64,000 nt of DNA from Nocardia fusca NBRC 14340 (GTDB lineage: Bacteria; Actinomycetota; Actinomycetes; Mycobacteriales; Mycobacteriaceae): contig NZ_BDCU01000022.1 of the NCBI RefSeq assembly GCF_001618425.1, forward strand, positions 186,001 through 250,000, read 5' to 3'. Made by a program: the position numbers and the translations under genes. The notes under the pieces were generated by a model, which was given only the letters and a program-made list of their open reading frames with translations, did no database searches and was not told where the DNA came from. Of the stretch, positions 9,961 through 18,892 are shown in pieces; positions within the stretch are counted from its first letter, which is position 1; every line of letters starts with the position of its first letter.

Positions 9961-10834
9961 GGAACCGATCGCGGCGGCCGACGCCCTCACCGACGCATTA
10001 CGTGCCGATATCGAACGTCTGCTCACCGCCGAACCGGAGGTACGGGCCGACGCCGACGATTCGGTCCATCAGATGCGGGTCGCGACCCGCCGGTTGCGCA
10101 GTGTGCTGCGCTCCTACAAGAAGCTGCTCGACCCGGACGCCGACAACCGGATGCGCACCGAACTCGCCTGGCTGGCCGGGCTGCTGGGAGTGGCGCGCGA
10201 CGCGGAGGTCCGCGCCGGACGTTTCACCGCGCTGCTCGACCGCTATGCCGATCCCGGGTCGGCCGCCTTCGAACCCACCCGCGACCGCCTTGTCCGCGCC
10301 GAACGCGACCGGTACGCCGCCGCGCACGGCGAGGTCCTGACGGCGCTGGACAGCGACCGCTACCGCACCATGCGGCGCGAGCTGGAGAAATGGCGCGACG
10401 CTCCGCCGTTGCGCGAATCGGTGGACGCGATACCGGCCGGCGAAATGTTCGAGACGGTACTGCGCAAGGACCGGAAACGGGTGCGCGGCCTGGTGCGGGC
10501 CGAGCCGACCGTGGCACCCGCCGACCGGATCGAACTGCTGCACGACATCCGCAAGAGCGCCAAGCGTTTACGGTATTCCTGCGAGGCCGCCACCGCGGTC
10601 CTCGGCGATACCGCCGCGGATCTGGGCAAACGTGCCAAGCATCTGCAGACCGTGCTGGGCGATCACCGGGACGCGGTCGAATCCTACGATGCGCTGCGCG
10701 CCCGCGCGGCCGAAGCCCGTACCGCGGGCGAGGACACCGCCCTGTTCGAGATACTGGCCGATGCCGAGGACACCGCGGCCGGGCGCCACCTGGCGCAGTA
10801 TCCCGCGGCGGCCGCCGCCATCGACACGGCCTGA
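9953..10834 (+). CDS. CHAD domain protein
   Basis: 293 residues starting 8 nt inside pip. The whole protein is a CHAD domain: an N-terminal helix with SVHQMRVATRRLRSVLRSY and a second basic repeat LLHDIRKSAKRLRYSCE near residue 185, the conserved His and basic residues that bind polyphosphate in CHAD proteins. Mycobacterial Rv2226, in the same place after panB, is larger and has a CYTH triphosphatase domain in front; that domain is absent here. A role in polyphosphate binding or granule localisation is inferred from the family. The gene ends before a very stable stem-loop. Confidence 0.93.
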   Translation: MAEEPIAAADALTDALRADIERLLTAEPEVRADADDSVHQMRVATRRLRSVLRSYKKLLDPDADNRMRTELAWLAGLLGVARDAEVRAGRFTALLDRYADPGSAAFEPTRDRLVRAERDRYAAAHGEVLTALDSDRYRTMRRELEKWRDAPPLRESVDAIPAGEMFETVLRKDRKRVRGLVRAEPTVAPADRIELLHDIRKSAKRLRYSCEAATAVLGDTAADLGKRAKHLQTVLGDHRDAVESYDALRARAAEARTAGEDTALFEILADAEDTAAGRHLAQYPAAAAAIDTA

Positions 10835-10920
10835 GGCTCGGGCTCCGAAAGCGGAGTGGCAGAAAAGGTTTCGAGGACGCGGCGCAGCGGGCCCCCCTCG
10901 CGCCCCGGCCGGAAACGAGC

Positions 10921-10954
10921 CGGGCCGGTACCGGGTTGCCCCGGTACCGGCCCG
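10921..10954. terminator. Perfect 15-bp stem-loop between convergent genes
   Basis: CGGGCCGGTACCGGG and its exact complement flank a TTGC loop, 87 nt after the CHAD stop and 25 nt after the convergent secreted-protein gene ends. It has no U-tract. The position and symmetry fit a bidirectional terminator. Confidence 0.75.
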
Positions 10955-10978
10955 ACGGTACGGAATCCCGTACGGAGA

Positions 10979-11311
10979 TTACTGCAATGCCAGCATCGAG
11001 CCGCTCAGTTCGTGCAGCGGTCCGAATACCGTGAAAGTCACCCGGCCGTTCGGGTAGGTGGAGGAAACGGCCGCGGCCGCGTCCAGCGCCTGACCGAACG
11101 ACGGAGCCGACGGATGTGGAACACCCGCGACCATCTGCCCGATATTGTTCTGATCCACCCAGCGGGTATCCGCCGGGCTGAGGTCCACCCGCACTCCACC
11201 GGGCAGCGGTGTCACCGCGACGGCACCGGCCGAGCCGGCGCCCACGGTAGCGAGAACAGATGCGGCACCGGCCATCAAAGCTCCGGTTGCCAAGGTACGT
11301 GCTACCCGCAT
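10979..11311 (-). CDS. Small secreted protein of unknown function
   Basis: 110 residues from the ATG at 11311, with an ACAGG element 10 nt upstream. Residues 1-30 form a typical Sec signal peptide (MRVARTLATGALMAG, cleavage near GAGSAGAVA). The mature part of about 80 residues contains VRVDLSPADTRWVDQNNIG and ends VTFTVFGPLHELSGSMLALQ; it has no Cys. It resembles small exported Nocardia/Rhodococcus proteins of unknown role, but I do not recognise a named family. Confidence 0.8.
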   Translation of the reverse strand: MRVARTLATGALMAGAASVLATVGAGSAGAVAVTPLPGGVRVDLSPADTRWVDQNNIGQMVAGVPHPSAPSFGQALDAAAAVSSTYPNGRVTFTVFGPLHELSGSMLALQ

Positions 11312-11528
11312 ATGTGTTGTGACCTGTCTTCCGATAGGTATGAATCGGCTCGTTCCGCGAACTCCAGGGCACCGGGCGAGCCTGCCGACCCCGCATACTT
11401 TATGACGGCGATCACCATTTATGCCAGTTCTGCACGAATCCCGCCGGAAAAGATCGTGCTCACCGGGCAACTGATACTGTGGCGAACCGTAAGCGTCCGA
11501 CTACATCCGAGCTGGAGTTTCCTCACGT

Positions 11529-11624
11529 ATGTCCACTCTCATCTATGACTATCTGCTCCCCCTCGTCGGTCCGCAGCAGGCTGCGTCCCTCGCGCAGATG
11601 TTCGTGATCGGTCCCTCGGCCTGA
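11529..11624 (+). CDS. Possible 31-aa small protein
   Basis: This short frame sits in the 386-nt space between the secreted-protein gene and the lipoprotein gene. ATG at 11529 opens a 31-codon frame, MSTLIYDYLLPLVGP then a short amphipathic tail ending FVIGPSA. GGAG lies about 11 nt upstream, a little far. The peptide has a hydrophobic profile that could insert in a membrane. Support is limited to start, length and composition; it may be chance. Nothing else is evident in this gap except a -10 box for the next gene. Confidence 0.3.
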   Translation: MSTLIYDYLLPLVGPQQAASLAQMFVIGPSA

Positions 11625-11684
11625 GTAGCCGCTGGATGAACATCGTCCCCCGCCGGGCGGGGGGCGGTGTCCATCTCGCGGAGT

Positions 11685-11690
11685 TACTAT
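11685..11690 (+). promoter_or_regulatory. -10 box TACTAT placed for a leaderless start
   Basis: TACTAT ends 7 nt before the GTG at 11698, which would put the transcription start at or next to the start codon. Leaderless mRNAs with a TANNNT box in this position are common in mycolic-acid actinobacteria. No clear -35 is seen. Confidence 0.5.
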
Positions 11691-11697
11691 CCGGCAC

Positions 11698-12087
11698 GTG
11701 CACAGACCTCTGTCCTTACTCACCGCCGTCCTCGTCGCGGTCCTGCCCGCCGTCGCCGCCTGCGGAAGCGACGGCGCCGAATCGACCCCCGCGGCATCCC
11801 CGGCGACGGCCGCCGCGACTCCCGATACCGCGCAGTTGGACCAGGTCAAGGCCGGTTCCTTCGTGATCAGCTTCCGCGGTGCCTTCCCCGGTCTGGCCGA
11901 AGGCCGCGACGATGCGGCGATCACCGCGATCTTCACCGAAACCTGTGCCGAGATCCGGGCCGGCGAGCCGGAGGACGAGGTGGTCTCCGCGCTGTCCGAC
12001 CGGCTCGCGGTCGGCGGTACCGAAGCGACCGACGCCGAAACACAGGCCGTGTATCAGATGGTCGCCGTCATGTGCTCGGATCGATAG
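11698..12087 (+). CDS. DUF732-like secreted lipoprotein
   Basis: 129 residues from GTG. The signal peptide has a lipobox AVAAC with Cys at residue 22, followed by a linker rich in Ala, Thr and Pro. The mature domain contains FVISFRGAFPGLAEGRDDAAI, a Cys in FTETC, and a C-terminal ATDAETQAVYQMVAVMC, the layout of DUF732 proteins of Mycobacterium and Nocardia with two Cys likely forming a disulfide. Function is unknown for the family. The start is supported by the leaderless -10 box. Confidence 0.75.
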   Translation: MHRPLSLLTAVLVAVLPAVAACGSDGAESTPAASPATAAATPDTAQLDQVKAGSFVISFRGAFPGLAEGRDDAAITAIFTETCAEIRAGEPEDEVVSALSDRLAVGGTEATDAETQAVYQMVAVMCSDR

Positions 12088-12201
12088 CCACACGCCGATC
12101 CGCACCCCGGTGAATTTCGTAGCCGAGACACGCCGCGGAATTCACCGGAAAAAGACGAGTGGCACGAATCGAGCGGCCCGGGCGAAACGGTGGTTTTCCG
12201 A

Positions 12202-13032
12202 TCAACGCCCGCGGGAGCCGGCCTCGCCGAAGAATTCGGTCGCATATCGCGCGGCCCATTGTGCGAAGGTCGTCGCCGGGCGTCCGACTATTTCTTCGAC
12301 CACCCGGTTCGGGGGCAGCGTGTGCTCGTCCAGCCCGATGAGGACATTGTCGACATACCATTGCGCGTTGTCCCCCATCGCCGGGCGCAGCGCCCGCACG
12401 GTCTCCTCGGGAGTGACGGGCACGAAATCGATCGTCCGGCCCAGCGCGGCGGCGATCTCCCGCACCAGTTCGGCCCGGCTCAGTTTCTCCGGGCCGGTCA
12501 GCTCGTAGGCCCGCCCCCGATGACCGTCCTCGGTCAGCGCGACCGCGGCGACCGCCGCGATATCGTCCATAGCGATCGGCGTGCTACCGGCCCCGGGGTC
12601 GGGTTCGCGCACCGCGCCGGTCGCCCGGATCTGCTGCGCCCACATTCCCGTGTTCTCCATGAAATCCCCCGGCCACAGATGAGTCCAGGCGATCCCGCTG
12701 CCCTCGACCGCTGTCGCGATCGCGCCCCACCAGCTGTCCGGCTCCCCGGACAGGTCGACGATATGGCGCACCCCCGCGGCGCGGGCGAATTCGACCACCT
12801 CGTCCACCCCGTGGTGCATCGACGCCAGGTACATCCGGTCCACCCCCTCGAACGCGGCTGGCAGCGTTCCGGGTCTGCGCAGGGATCCGCGAACCGCTTC
12901 GACACCGGCCGGAAGCGCGGCCTTCGCCGGGTCGACGGTGAGCGCCCGGATTTCGGTCGCCCCTCGTGCCACCAGCTGATCGACGACCTTACGGCCGATG
13001 TTCCCGGTGGCACCGGTGACCAGAATCGCCAT
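12202..13032 (-). CDS. NmrA/SDR-type NAD(P)-binding protein
   Basis: 276 residues. I chose the ATG at 13032 (MAILVTGATG), because GGAGGAG touches an earlier ATG at 13038 but lies 6 nt from this one. It is an atypical short-chain-dehydrogenase fold: GATGNIG at residues 7-13 binds the dinucleotide, then LTVDPAK and VRGSLRR follow. There is no SDR catalytic YxxxK, as in NmrA/QOR2-like redox-sensing or quinone-reductase proteins. The C-terminal half contains ELTGPEKLSRAELVREI, typical of this group. No operon partner is evident; the next gene on this strand starts 57 nt after a separate lipoprotein gene ends. Confidence 0.85.
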   Translation of the reverse strand: MAILVTGATGNIGRKVVDQLVARGATEIRALTVDPAKAALPAGVEAVRGSLRRPGTLPAAFEGVDRMYLASMHHGVDEVVEFARAAGVRHIVDLSGEPDSWWGAIATAVEGSGIAWTHLWPGDFMENTGMWAQQIRATGAVREPDPGAGSTPIAMDDIAAVAAVALTEDGHRGRAYELTGPEKLSRAELVREIAAALGRTIDFVPVTPEETVRALRPAMGDNAQWYVDNVLIGLDEHTLPPNRVVEEIVGRPATTFAQWAARYATEFFGEAGSRGR

Positions 13033-13089
13033 CCTCATCTCCTCCCTGTGCCCGCGGCAGTCACCGACCCGGCGTCCACCGCGATGCGC

Positions 13090-13629
13090 TCACCGGTGGA
13101 ACTTCGAGAAATCTCCCTGCCACAACACACTGCCGGCGGTCACCACTGCCGGATTCAGTTGCGCCTTGGTCACCTTGTACGCATGTTTCACCGTCTGGCG
13201 GCTGCCGGGCGGGATCAAGCCTTGCACACCGTCACCGAACCCTTCCGAGGGTGACTTGACGTGGGGAGCCGGGGTGCCCCCATCGCCGTACACCACGGTC
13301 GGCGTCGTCCAGTTCTTGCCGTTCCACACATCGTCGGTGATGTTTTCGATCTGCAGGGTTATCACCGTCACGGGTCCCTCCTGCGAGTTCACCTCCTCCA
13401 CCGACACGATGAACGCCGCCAGACCCGACTGACCGACCGCGGTTTCGGCCGGATCGTACAGCCCGCGTGTTTTCGTTGCCGGTGGTGGCACGCTCGCCGC
13501 CGAGGTCTCCTCGCTGGCGACCACCGTCATGGGCTGGACCTCGGTGGTGGGTGCGTCATCGGCGGTGCAGGCCGACAGTGCGCACACGGCGGCCCCGACT
13601 GCGACGGCGGCGAATTGTCTGGCTCTCAT
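13090..13629 (-). CDS. Secreted lipoprotein with an immunoglobulin-like (DUF4352-type) domain
   Basis: 179 residues from ATG 13629; CAGGGAAA lies just upstream. The signal peptide ends in a lipobox LSAC with Cys at residue 21. A low-complexity stretch runs to about residue 55. The remainder contains GLAAFIVSVEEV, VTVITLQIENITDDVWNGKNW and GVQGLIPPGSRQTVKHAYKV, the alternating-strand pattern of DUF4352/telokin-like extracellular domains. That family link is a guess from pattern; the role is unknown. It precedes rnpB on the same strand. Confidence 0.75.
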   Translation of the reverse strand: MRARQFAAVAVGAAVCALSACTADDAPTTEVQPMTVVASEETSAASVPPPATKTRGLYDPAETAVGQSGLAAFIVSVEEVNSQEGPVTVITLQIENITDDVWNGKNWTTPTVVYGDGGTPAPHVKSPSEGFGDGVQGLIPPGSRQTVKHAYKVTKAQLNPAVVTAGSVLWQGDFSKFHR

Positions 13630-13802
13630 CGTGTTTCCCTGGGGACGGCACGGGGCACTCGGCAGCCCCCGCTGTGAAACAAAGATCGTACGCCCGGTTC
13701 CCCGCCGTCCGGTTTCCCCGCCACCACTGTCGGGGAACGGCAGTGGAACCCCTGGACCCGACGCCTGCTGCCGGGGCCCGCGCCGGAACGGATGAACAGA
13801 GT

Positions 13803-14223
<421 letters not shown>

Positions 14224-14333
14224 CGCATCAGGATACTCGGTGGCAGTCGACCGCCGCCCGCCCCCGGTCGCCGCGCACTCCTGCCAAGGCTGGGTGACTC
14301 ATCCGGACCGATGACTCGGTACGGTCGATGATC

Positions 14334-15221
14334 ATGGAGCGTGTCGAGGTCGGCTTCCCGTCGGGAGGTCAGAAATGTGCCGGCTGGTTGTACCTGCCGG
14401 CCGGCCCACCCAAGCCACGCCCCATCGTCGTGATGGGGCACGGGTTGGGGGCCAACCGGGAAATGGGACTGGATCGGTTCGCGCGGCGGTTCGCCGCGGC
14501 GGGGATGGGGGTGCTGGTCTTCGACTACCGGCATTTCGGGGACAGCGACGGCGACCCCCGTCAGGTGGTGAATCTCGCCCGGCAGCGCGAGGACTGGATC
14601 GCCGCGGTGGCCTATGCCCGGACGCTGCGCGGTTTCGATGCCACCCGTATCGCACTGTGGGGCACCTCGCTGGGCGGCGGGCACGCCCTGGCCGTCGCCC
14701 CGGACGACGCCTATATCGCGGCGGTGGTGGCGCAGGTCCCGTTCGTCAGCGGATTCTCCTCCGCACTGGCGAAGGGACTGCTGAGTTTCGTGAAGGTGGG
14801 CTTCCTGGCGGCGTCGGACCTGGTGTTCGGCACGGTCTTGCGCAAGCCGGTACAGATCCGGCTGGCCGGGCGTAAACGCGCCACGGCGATGATGACCGGT
14901 TCGGATGTACCCACCGGATTCGGCCGGTTGGCCGAGGAGAGCGCGAACTACCGGCCCACGATCGCGGCCCGCGCGGCCTTCTCGATCCTGTTCGCCCGGC
15001 CCGCCCGGCAGGTGAAGGAATTGAAGATGCCGGTGCTGTACGCACTGTGCGACAACGATTCGATCACCCCGGTGAAACCCGCGCTGCGGGCCGCCGAGAA
15101 GACCAAGCACGCGGTGGTGAAACGGTATCCCGCAGGTCATTTCGATCTGTACTTCGACGAACTCTTCGAACAGACCGTCTACGACCAGACCGAGTTCTTG
15201 ATCTCGGTGCTGCGTCCCTGA
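14334..15221 (+). CDS. Alpha/beta-hydrolase, dienelactone-hydrolase/acetyl-xylan-esterase-like
   Basis: 295 residues. An ATG also occurs at 14328, but TACGGT at 14320-14325 ends 8 nt before 14334, which suits a leaderless start at 14334. There is no signal peptide. MGHGLGANR is the oxyanion loop, VFDYRHFGDSDG follows strand 4, WGTSLGGGH carries the nucleophilic Ser, the Asp is probably in ALCDNDSITP, and the His in YPAGHFDLY. It is similar to cytosolic hydrolases of the DUF1749/X-Pro-like group; the substrate is not deducible. It is divergent from rnpB and convergent with the DUF4870 gene. Confidence 0.85.
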   Translation: MERVEVGFPSGGQKCAGWLYLPAGPPKPRPIVVMGHGLGANREMGLDRFARRFAAAGMGVLVFDYRHFGDSDGDPRQVVNLARQREDWIAAVAYARTLRGFDATRIALWGTSLGGGHALAVAPDDAYIAAVVAQVPFVSGFSSALAKGLLSFVKVGFLAASDLVFGTVLRKPVQIRLAGRKRATAMMTGSDVPTGFGRLAEESANYRPTIAARAAFSILFARPARQVKELKMPVLYALCDNDSITPVKPALRAAEKTKHAVVKRYPAGHFDLYFDELFEQTVYDQTEFLISVLRP

Positions 15222-15265
15222 CCGCCGGTACCGGATAGAACTGCGCCCATCCGGTCCCGCGCGAA

Positions 15266-15304
15266 TGTGCCCGGGCCGGCGCTACGACCGCCGGCCCGGG
15301 CACA
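15266..15304. terminator. Perfect 16-bp stem-loop between convergent genes
   Basis: TGTGCCCGGGCCGGCG is exactly complementary to the segment ending at 15304, with a 7-nt loop. It lies between the hydrolase stop (15221) and the convergent DUF4870 gene (stop 15309). No U-tract; probable bidirectional terminator. Confidence 0.75.
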
Positions 15305-15308
15305 CCTG

Positions 15309-15758
15309 CTACTTCACCAGCGAGAGATTGAACGGGTACTTGTACTCCCGGCCGTTGTTGGCCGCGATACCGGCCAGCACCGAGAACACGATGCCCGCGA
15401 TCCAGACGATCGGGAACAACAGCAGCCCGATCAGCACGATCATCAGCACCGCCGACACCACGTAGGCGATCGCCAGCACGATCTGGAAGTTCAACGCGTC
15501 CACGGCATGCCGGCGCACGAACTCGTCCCGGTCCTTGTACATCACCCAGACGATGAGCGGGGCGACGAAACCCAGCACGATACCGCCGAAATGAGCCAGC
15601 GCGGCCCAGAGCTTGGCATCGGCCGGGGAGACCGGCGCCTGATTCGGTGCCCCGTAGGGCTGCTGACCGGGGCCGTAGGCCGGTTGGGCGCCGCCCGGGG
15701 GCTGCGCGGGATAGGGTTTGCCCGTCGTCGGATCGTACGGGGACTGAGGAGTGGTCAT
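15309..15758 (-). CDS. DUF4870 integral membrane protein
   Basis: 149 residues. The first 40 residues are rich in Pro, Gln, Gly and Tyr (repeats of the QPPGGAQPAYG kind). Then LWAALAHFGGIVLGFVAPLIVWVMYKD begins the DUF4870 domain: a membrane segment, a conserved cytoplasmic FVRRHAVDALNFQI, and two further closely spaced helices. The last residues YKYPFNLSLVK match the usual DUF4870 end. The family has no known biochemical function. GGA lies about 6 nt before the ATG at 15758. Confidence 0.92.
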   Translation of the reverse strand: MTTPQSPYDPTTGKPYPAQPPGGAQPAYGPGQQPYGAPNQAPVSPADAKLWAALAHFGGIVLGFVAPLIVWVMYKDRDEFVRRHAVDALNFQIVLAIAYVVSAVLMIVLIGLLLFPIVWIAGIVFSVLAGIAANNGREYKYPFNLSLVK

Positions 15759-16087
15759 CACATTCCAAACTGCCTGGTGAGTGGGGTGTTTCGAGAATAG
15801 ATGGCCCACTACCCATTTGGGGAGTGCAGAAAACCCACACCTAGGTGAATAAACGGACAGGGCAGCGATTTTCCCGCCCGGCGCCGGCGCCTCGCGTGAT
15901 ACGCCCGGCCCGGTCCGGCACGCCCCGACGGGGCTCTGCCGGCCGCGGTGTGCGGCGGCCCGACCTGCACTGTCCGATACGCACAGCACCCGCGCGGAGA
16001 TCTTGTCCGGCCACCCCCTCGATCCGCGACCCCACACGTTGTTAGATGGCGTAAGAACTATCGCCCACACGAGAGGACTTCGAACTG
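15759..16087. other. 329-nt intergenic region between divergent genes
   Basis: It holds the promoters of the DUF4870 gene (minus) and the FabG-like gene (plus). I see no convincing ORF, RNA or operator. Confidence 0.5.
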
Positions 16088-16840
16088 ATGGCCGAGAGGA
16101 TCGCAGTAGTATCCGGCGCCGCCCGCGGAATCGGGGCGGCCATCGCCAAACGGCTGGCCTCCGACGGACTGCAGGTCGGGGTCCTGGACCTCGACGAGGC
16201 CGCCTGCGCCGAGACCGTGTCGGCGATCGAGAACGCCGGTGGGAAGGCGATCGCGCTCGGCGCCGATGTCAGCAAGGAGGACTCGGTGAACGCCGCGGTG
16301 GAGCGGCTGGCCGGAGAGCTCGGCGCGCCCACCGTCGTGGTCAACAATGCCGGCGTGCTGCGCGACAACCTGCTGTTCAAGATGAGCGTCGACGACTGGG
16401 ACACCGTGCTGGGTGTCCATCTGCGCGGCGCCTTCCTGCTGACTCGGGCCGCCCAGAAGTACATGGTCGAACAGAAGTGGGGCCGTATCGTCAATATGTC
16501 CAGCACTTCGGCGCTGGGCAATCGCGGCCAGGTGAACTACTCCGCCGCGAAGGCCGGGATGCAGGGCTTCACCAAGACCCTCGCCTTCGAACTGGGCAAG
16601 TACGGTGTCACCGCCAACGCGATCGCCCCGGGTTTCATCGTCACCGATATGACCGCGGCCACCGCCGCCCGGGTCGGCGTGGATTTCGAGGACTTCCAGA
16701 AGGGCGCCGCGGCGCAGATCCCGGTGAACCGGGTCGGCTACCCGGAGGATATCGCCCATACGGCGTCGTTCCTGGTCAGCGAGGGCGCGGGTTTTGTTTC
16801 CGGGCAGGTCATCTATGTAGCCGGCGGGCCGAGGGACTGA
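16088..16840 (+). CDS. fabG: Short-chain dehydrogenase, FabG-like 3-oxoacyl-ACP reductase
   Basis: 250 residues. Classical SDR with GAARGIG at 10-16 for NAD(P), GADVS, NNAG near 90, the catalytic Ser in NMSSTSALG, and YSAAK near 154-158 with Tyr and Lys. IAPGFIVTDMT and a C-terminal SGQVIYVAGGP are standard FabG elements. The likely reaction is NADPH-dependent reduction of a 3-oxoacyl thioester, but SDRs of this class may act on other substrates and the gene is not in the fas cluster. GAGAGGA lies about 9 nt upstream of ATG. It is followed by a strong stem-loop and a convergent peptidase gene. Confidence 0.9.
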   Translation: MAERIAVVSGAARGIGAAIAKRLASDGLQVGVLDLDEAACAETVSAIENAGGKAIALGADVSKEDSVNAAVERLAGELGAPTVVVNNAGVLRDNLLFKMSVDDWDTVLGVHLRGAFLLTRAAQKYMVEQKWGRIVNMSSTSALGNRGQVNYSAAKAGMQGFTKTLAFELGKYGVTANAIAPGFIVTDMTAATAARVGVDFEDFQKGAAAQIPVNRVGYPEDIAHTASFLVSEGAGFVSGQVIYVAGGPRD

Positions 16841-16850
16841 GCGCCACGCG

Positions 16851-16883
16851 GCGGGACGGCCCCGGGTGACCCGGCCGTCCCGC
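16851..16883. terminator. Perfect 11-bp stem-loop between convergent genes
   Basis: GCGGGACGGCC and its exact complement flank an 11-nt loop, which can itself pair (CCGGGTGACCC). It lies 10 nt after the FabG-like stop. Probable bidirectional terminator without a U-tract. Confidence 0.75.
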
Positions 16884-16943
16884 GGCCCGTAGGTCAACGA
16901 ACCTTTCGACGGCTCCCGAACCCGGCCGGCCACCGTCCCTCGG

Positions 16944-18074
16944 TCACGCGCTCGGCGACCGGTGCCGCAACCGCTCCAGGAGGGCGGCGAGCAGGGCGAC
17001 CCGTTCCGGCATGGCATTCACATCGACATATTCGTCGCGGGCGTGCGGGTGAGCACCTACCGCGCCGAGCCCGTCCAGCGTGGGGACGCCGATCGCGGCC
17101 GTGAAGTTGCCGTCCGAGGCGCCGCCGGACCGCACCGCCTGCAGTGGGGCCATGCCGAGTTCCCGGGCCGCCGCCGCGGCTTCGCGGTACAGCCCGCGGG
17201 CACTGGACTCCTCGAACGGCAGCCTGGCGATACCGCCGGTGATCGTCACCGTCGCTCCCGGCAGGCGCGGGGTGAGCGCGAACATCGCCCGGTCCACCTG
17301 TTCCAGATCCGCCACCGACCACGATCGCGCGTCCACCGAGCACTCCGCGGATTCCGGGACGGTGTTCACCGTGGTACCCCCGGCGAGGACCGCCGGCACC
17401 ACCGAGGTGTCCCCGGAAGCCAGGCCGGCGATCGCGAGGATCTGATGTGCCAGCTCGACGCCCGCGTTCACCCCCAGCTCCGGTTCCAATCCGGCGTGGG
17501 CCGCCCGGCCGGTGACCGCGACGCGGTAGGCGGCCAGACCCTTGCGCCCGATCTTCACCGCGCCGCCGTCCGCACTGGGCTCACACACCAGCACCGCCCC
17601 GGCCTTCCGTGCCTGCTCCTCGAGCAACTGCCGCGACGACGCCGAACCGACCTCCTCGTCACTGGTCAGCAAGACGCTGATATGCGAGGTGTCCGCGAGG
17701 AGTTCGATCGCGGCGAGCGCCTGCACGATCCCGCCCTTCATATCGAAGGTGCCGGGACCCGTGGCGATCCCGCCGGTGATCGAGAAGGGCCGGTCGGCGG
17801 TGGTGCCCACGGGCCAGACGGTGTCGAAATGCCCGAGGATCAGCACTCGGGGATAGGGCGCTTCGGCCAGGACGTGCACGTTCTCATGCACGCGCGCCAA
17901 TCGCACGGGGCGTTCGAGCGCCTCCGACAGCCACGGCCGGATCAACGCGGCACAGCGCTCCAGGCCCCGCGGATCGTTCGACGGGGATTCACAGTCCACC
18001 AGCAGACGGAACCGGTCCAGCATGGCGGGGAGTTCTCCCGCGGCGGCGTCCAGTAGGTCCTCGGCGCTACGCAT
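16944..18074 (-). CDS. M20 family metallopeptidase, glutamate carboxypeptidase-like
   Basis: 376 residues with AGGAGG 9 nt before the ATG. Co-catalytic zinc enzyme: GHFDTVWP near residue 81 (first metal His and the catalytic Asp), FDMKGG near 110 (bridging Asp), SDEEVGS near 138-144 (general-base Glu and ligand Glu) and a C-terminal HPHARDE with the last His ligand. The dimerisation or lid domain is in the middle (GRAAHAGLEPELG). The GHFDTVWP pattern places it near carboxypeptidase G2/ArgE rather than DapE. No signal peptide. The likely job is release of C-terminal acidic residues or deacylation of amino acids; the substrate is not fixed by sequence. Confidence 0.92.
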   Translation of the reverse strand: MRSAEDLLDAAAGELPAMLDRFRLLVDCESPSNDPRGLERCAALIRPWLSEALERPVRLARVHENVHVLAEAPYPRVLILGHFDTVWPVGTTADRPFSITGGIATGPGTFDMKGGIVQALAAIELLADTSHISVLLTSDEEVGSASSRQLLEEQARKAGAVLVCEPSADGGAVKIGRKGLAAYRVAVTGRAAHAGLEPELGVNAGVELAHQILAIAGLASGDTSVVPAVLAGGTTVNTVPESAECSVDARSWSVADLEQVDRAMFALTPRLPGATVTITGGIARLPFEESSARGLYREAAAAARELGMAPLQAVRSGGASDGNFTAAIGVPTLDGLGAVGAHPHARDEYVDVNAMPERVALLAALLERLRHRSPSA

Positions 18075-18337
18075 CCGCTGATCCTCCTACGATCCCGGCG
18101 GGCGCGACCTCCGCGACACGAGACGGCCCGGATCGCGTTCGGCCGCGCCCCGGCCCCTCGGCCGCAGCGGGTTATCCACCGACCGGGCCACGCTCACCAC
18201 GCCGGTGAACTGCACCGGATACTCCCCCGAAGATCCGCCCCCGCGATTGCGATCACTCTGCTCCCGGCCGCCAGGGCCGGCGCGAGCTTCGCGGTATATC
18301 CGTTGCCGCACAGAGATGTTCCCCGCACCATCGAAGA

Positions 18338-18823
18338 ATGCGGATACGACGGATCGGACCCGAGGACTGGCGCATCGCACGCCTGGTCCGATTGGACGCA
18401 CTGGCCGGATCGGCACCCGGAACCTTTTCCACCAGCCATACGGAGGCGCTCACCTGGGATGAACCGCATTGGCGGGAGTGGACCGCCCGGCGGGATCCGT
18501 TCTTCGTGGCCGGGCCCGATACGCACCCGGCGGGTTCGGCGGGGGCGATCGTCACCCCGGACGGTCCCGAACTGGTGTCGATGTGGACCGCGCCGCGGGC
18601 GCGCCGGACCGGAGTATCGGACGGGCTGGTCCGCGCCGTGATCGAATGGGCGACGCAGGCCGGTCACCCGAGCTTACGGTTGTGGGTGCTGGACGGGAAC
18701 CGACCTGCCGAACAGCTGTACCTACGCAACGAGTTCATCCCCACCGGGGCGAGTAGACCGTGCGCCGAGGACGACCCTCGCCCGGAGAACGAGATGATCC
18801 TGCCACTGCCGGCGAGTCGATGA
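18338..18823 (+). CDS. GNAT family N-acetyltransferase
   Basis: 161 residues. The N-terminal MRIRRIGPEDW strand, the mid-domain VSMWTAPRARRTGVSDGLVRAVIEWA (motif A, with a modified Q/RxxGxG acetyl-CoA loop) and LRLWVLDGNRPAEQLYLRNEF (motif B) define the fold. Substrate unknown. The protein ends ENEMILPLPASR. A second copy of these codons, ENEMILPLPAG plus stop, occurs in the same orientation at 19816-19851, beyond the Fic module (see that entry). The 263 nt upstream, back to the M20 gene, shows no other feature. Confidence 0.9.
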   Translation: MRIRRIGPEDWRIARLVRLDALAGSAPGTFSTSHTEALTWDEPHWREWTARRDPFFVAGPDTHPAGSAGAIVTPDGPELVSMWTAPRARRTGVSDGLVRAVIEWATQAGHPSLRLWVLDGNRPAEQLYLRNEFIPTGASRPCAEDDPRPENEMILPLPASR

Positions 18824-18892
18824 GTTGATCCGGACAGCGCTTAAGCAGCGTAGATGCATCGAGGCGACCGGCCGAAGCAGTCGGACCGGAAG

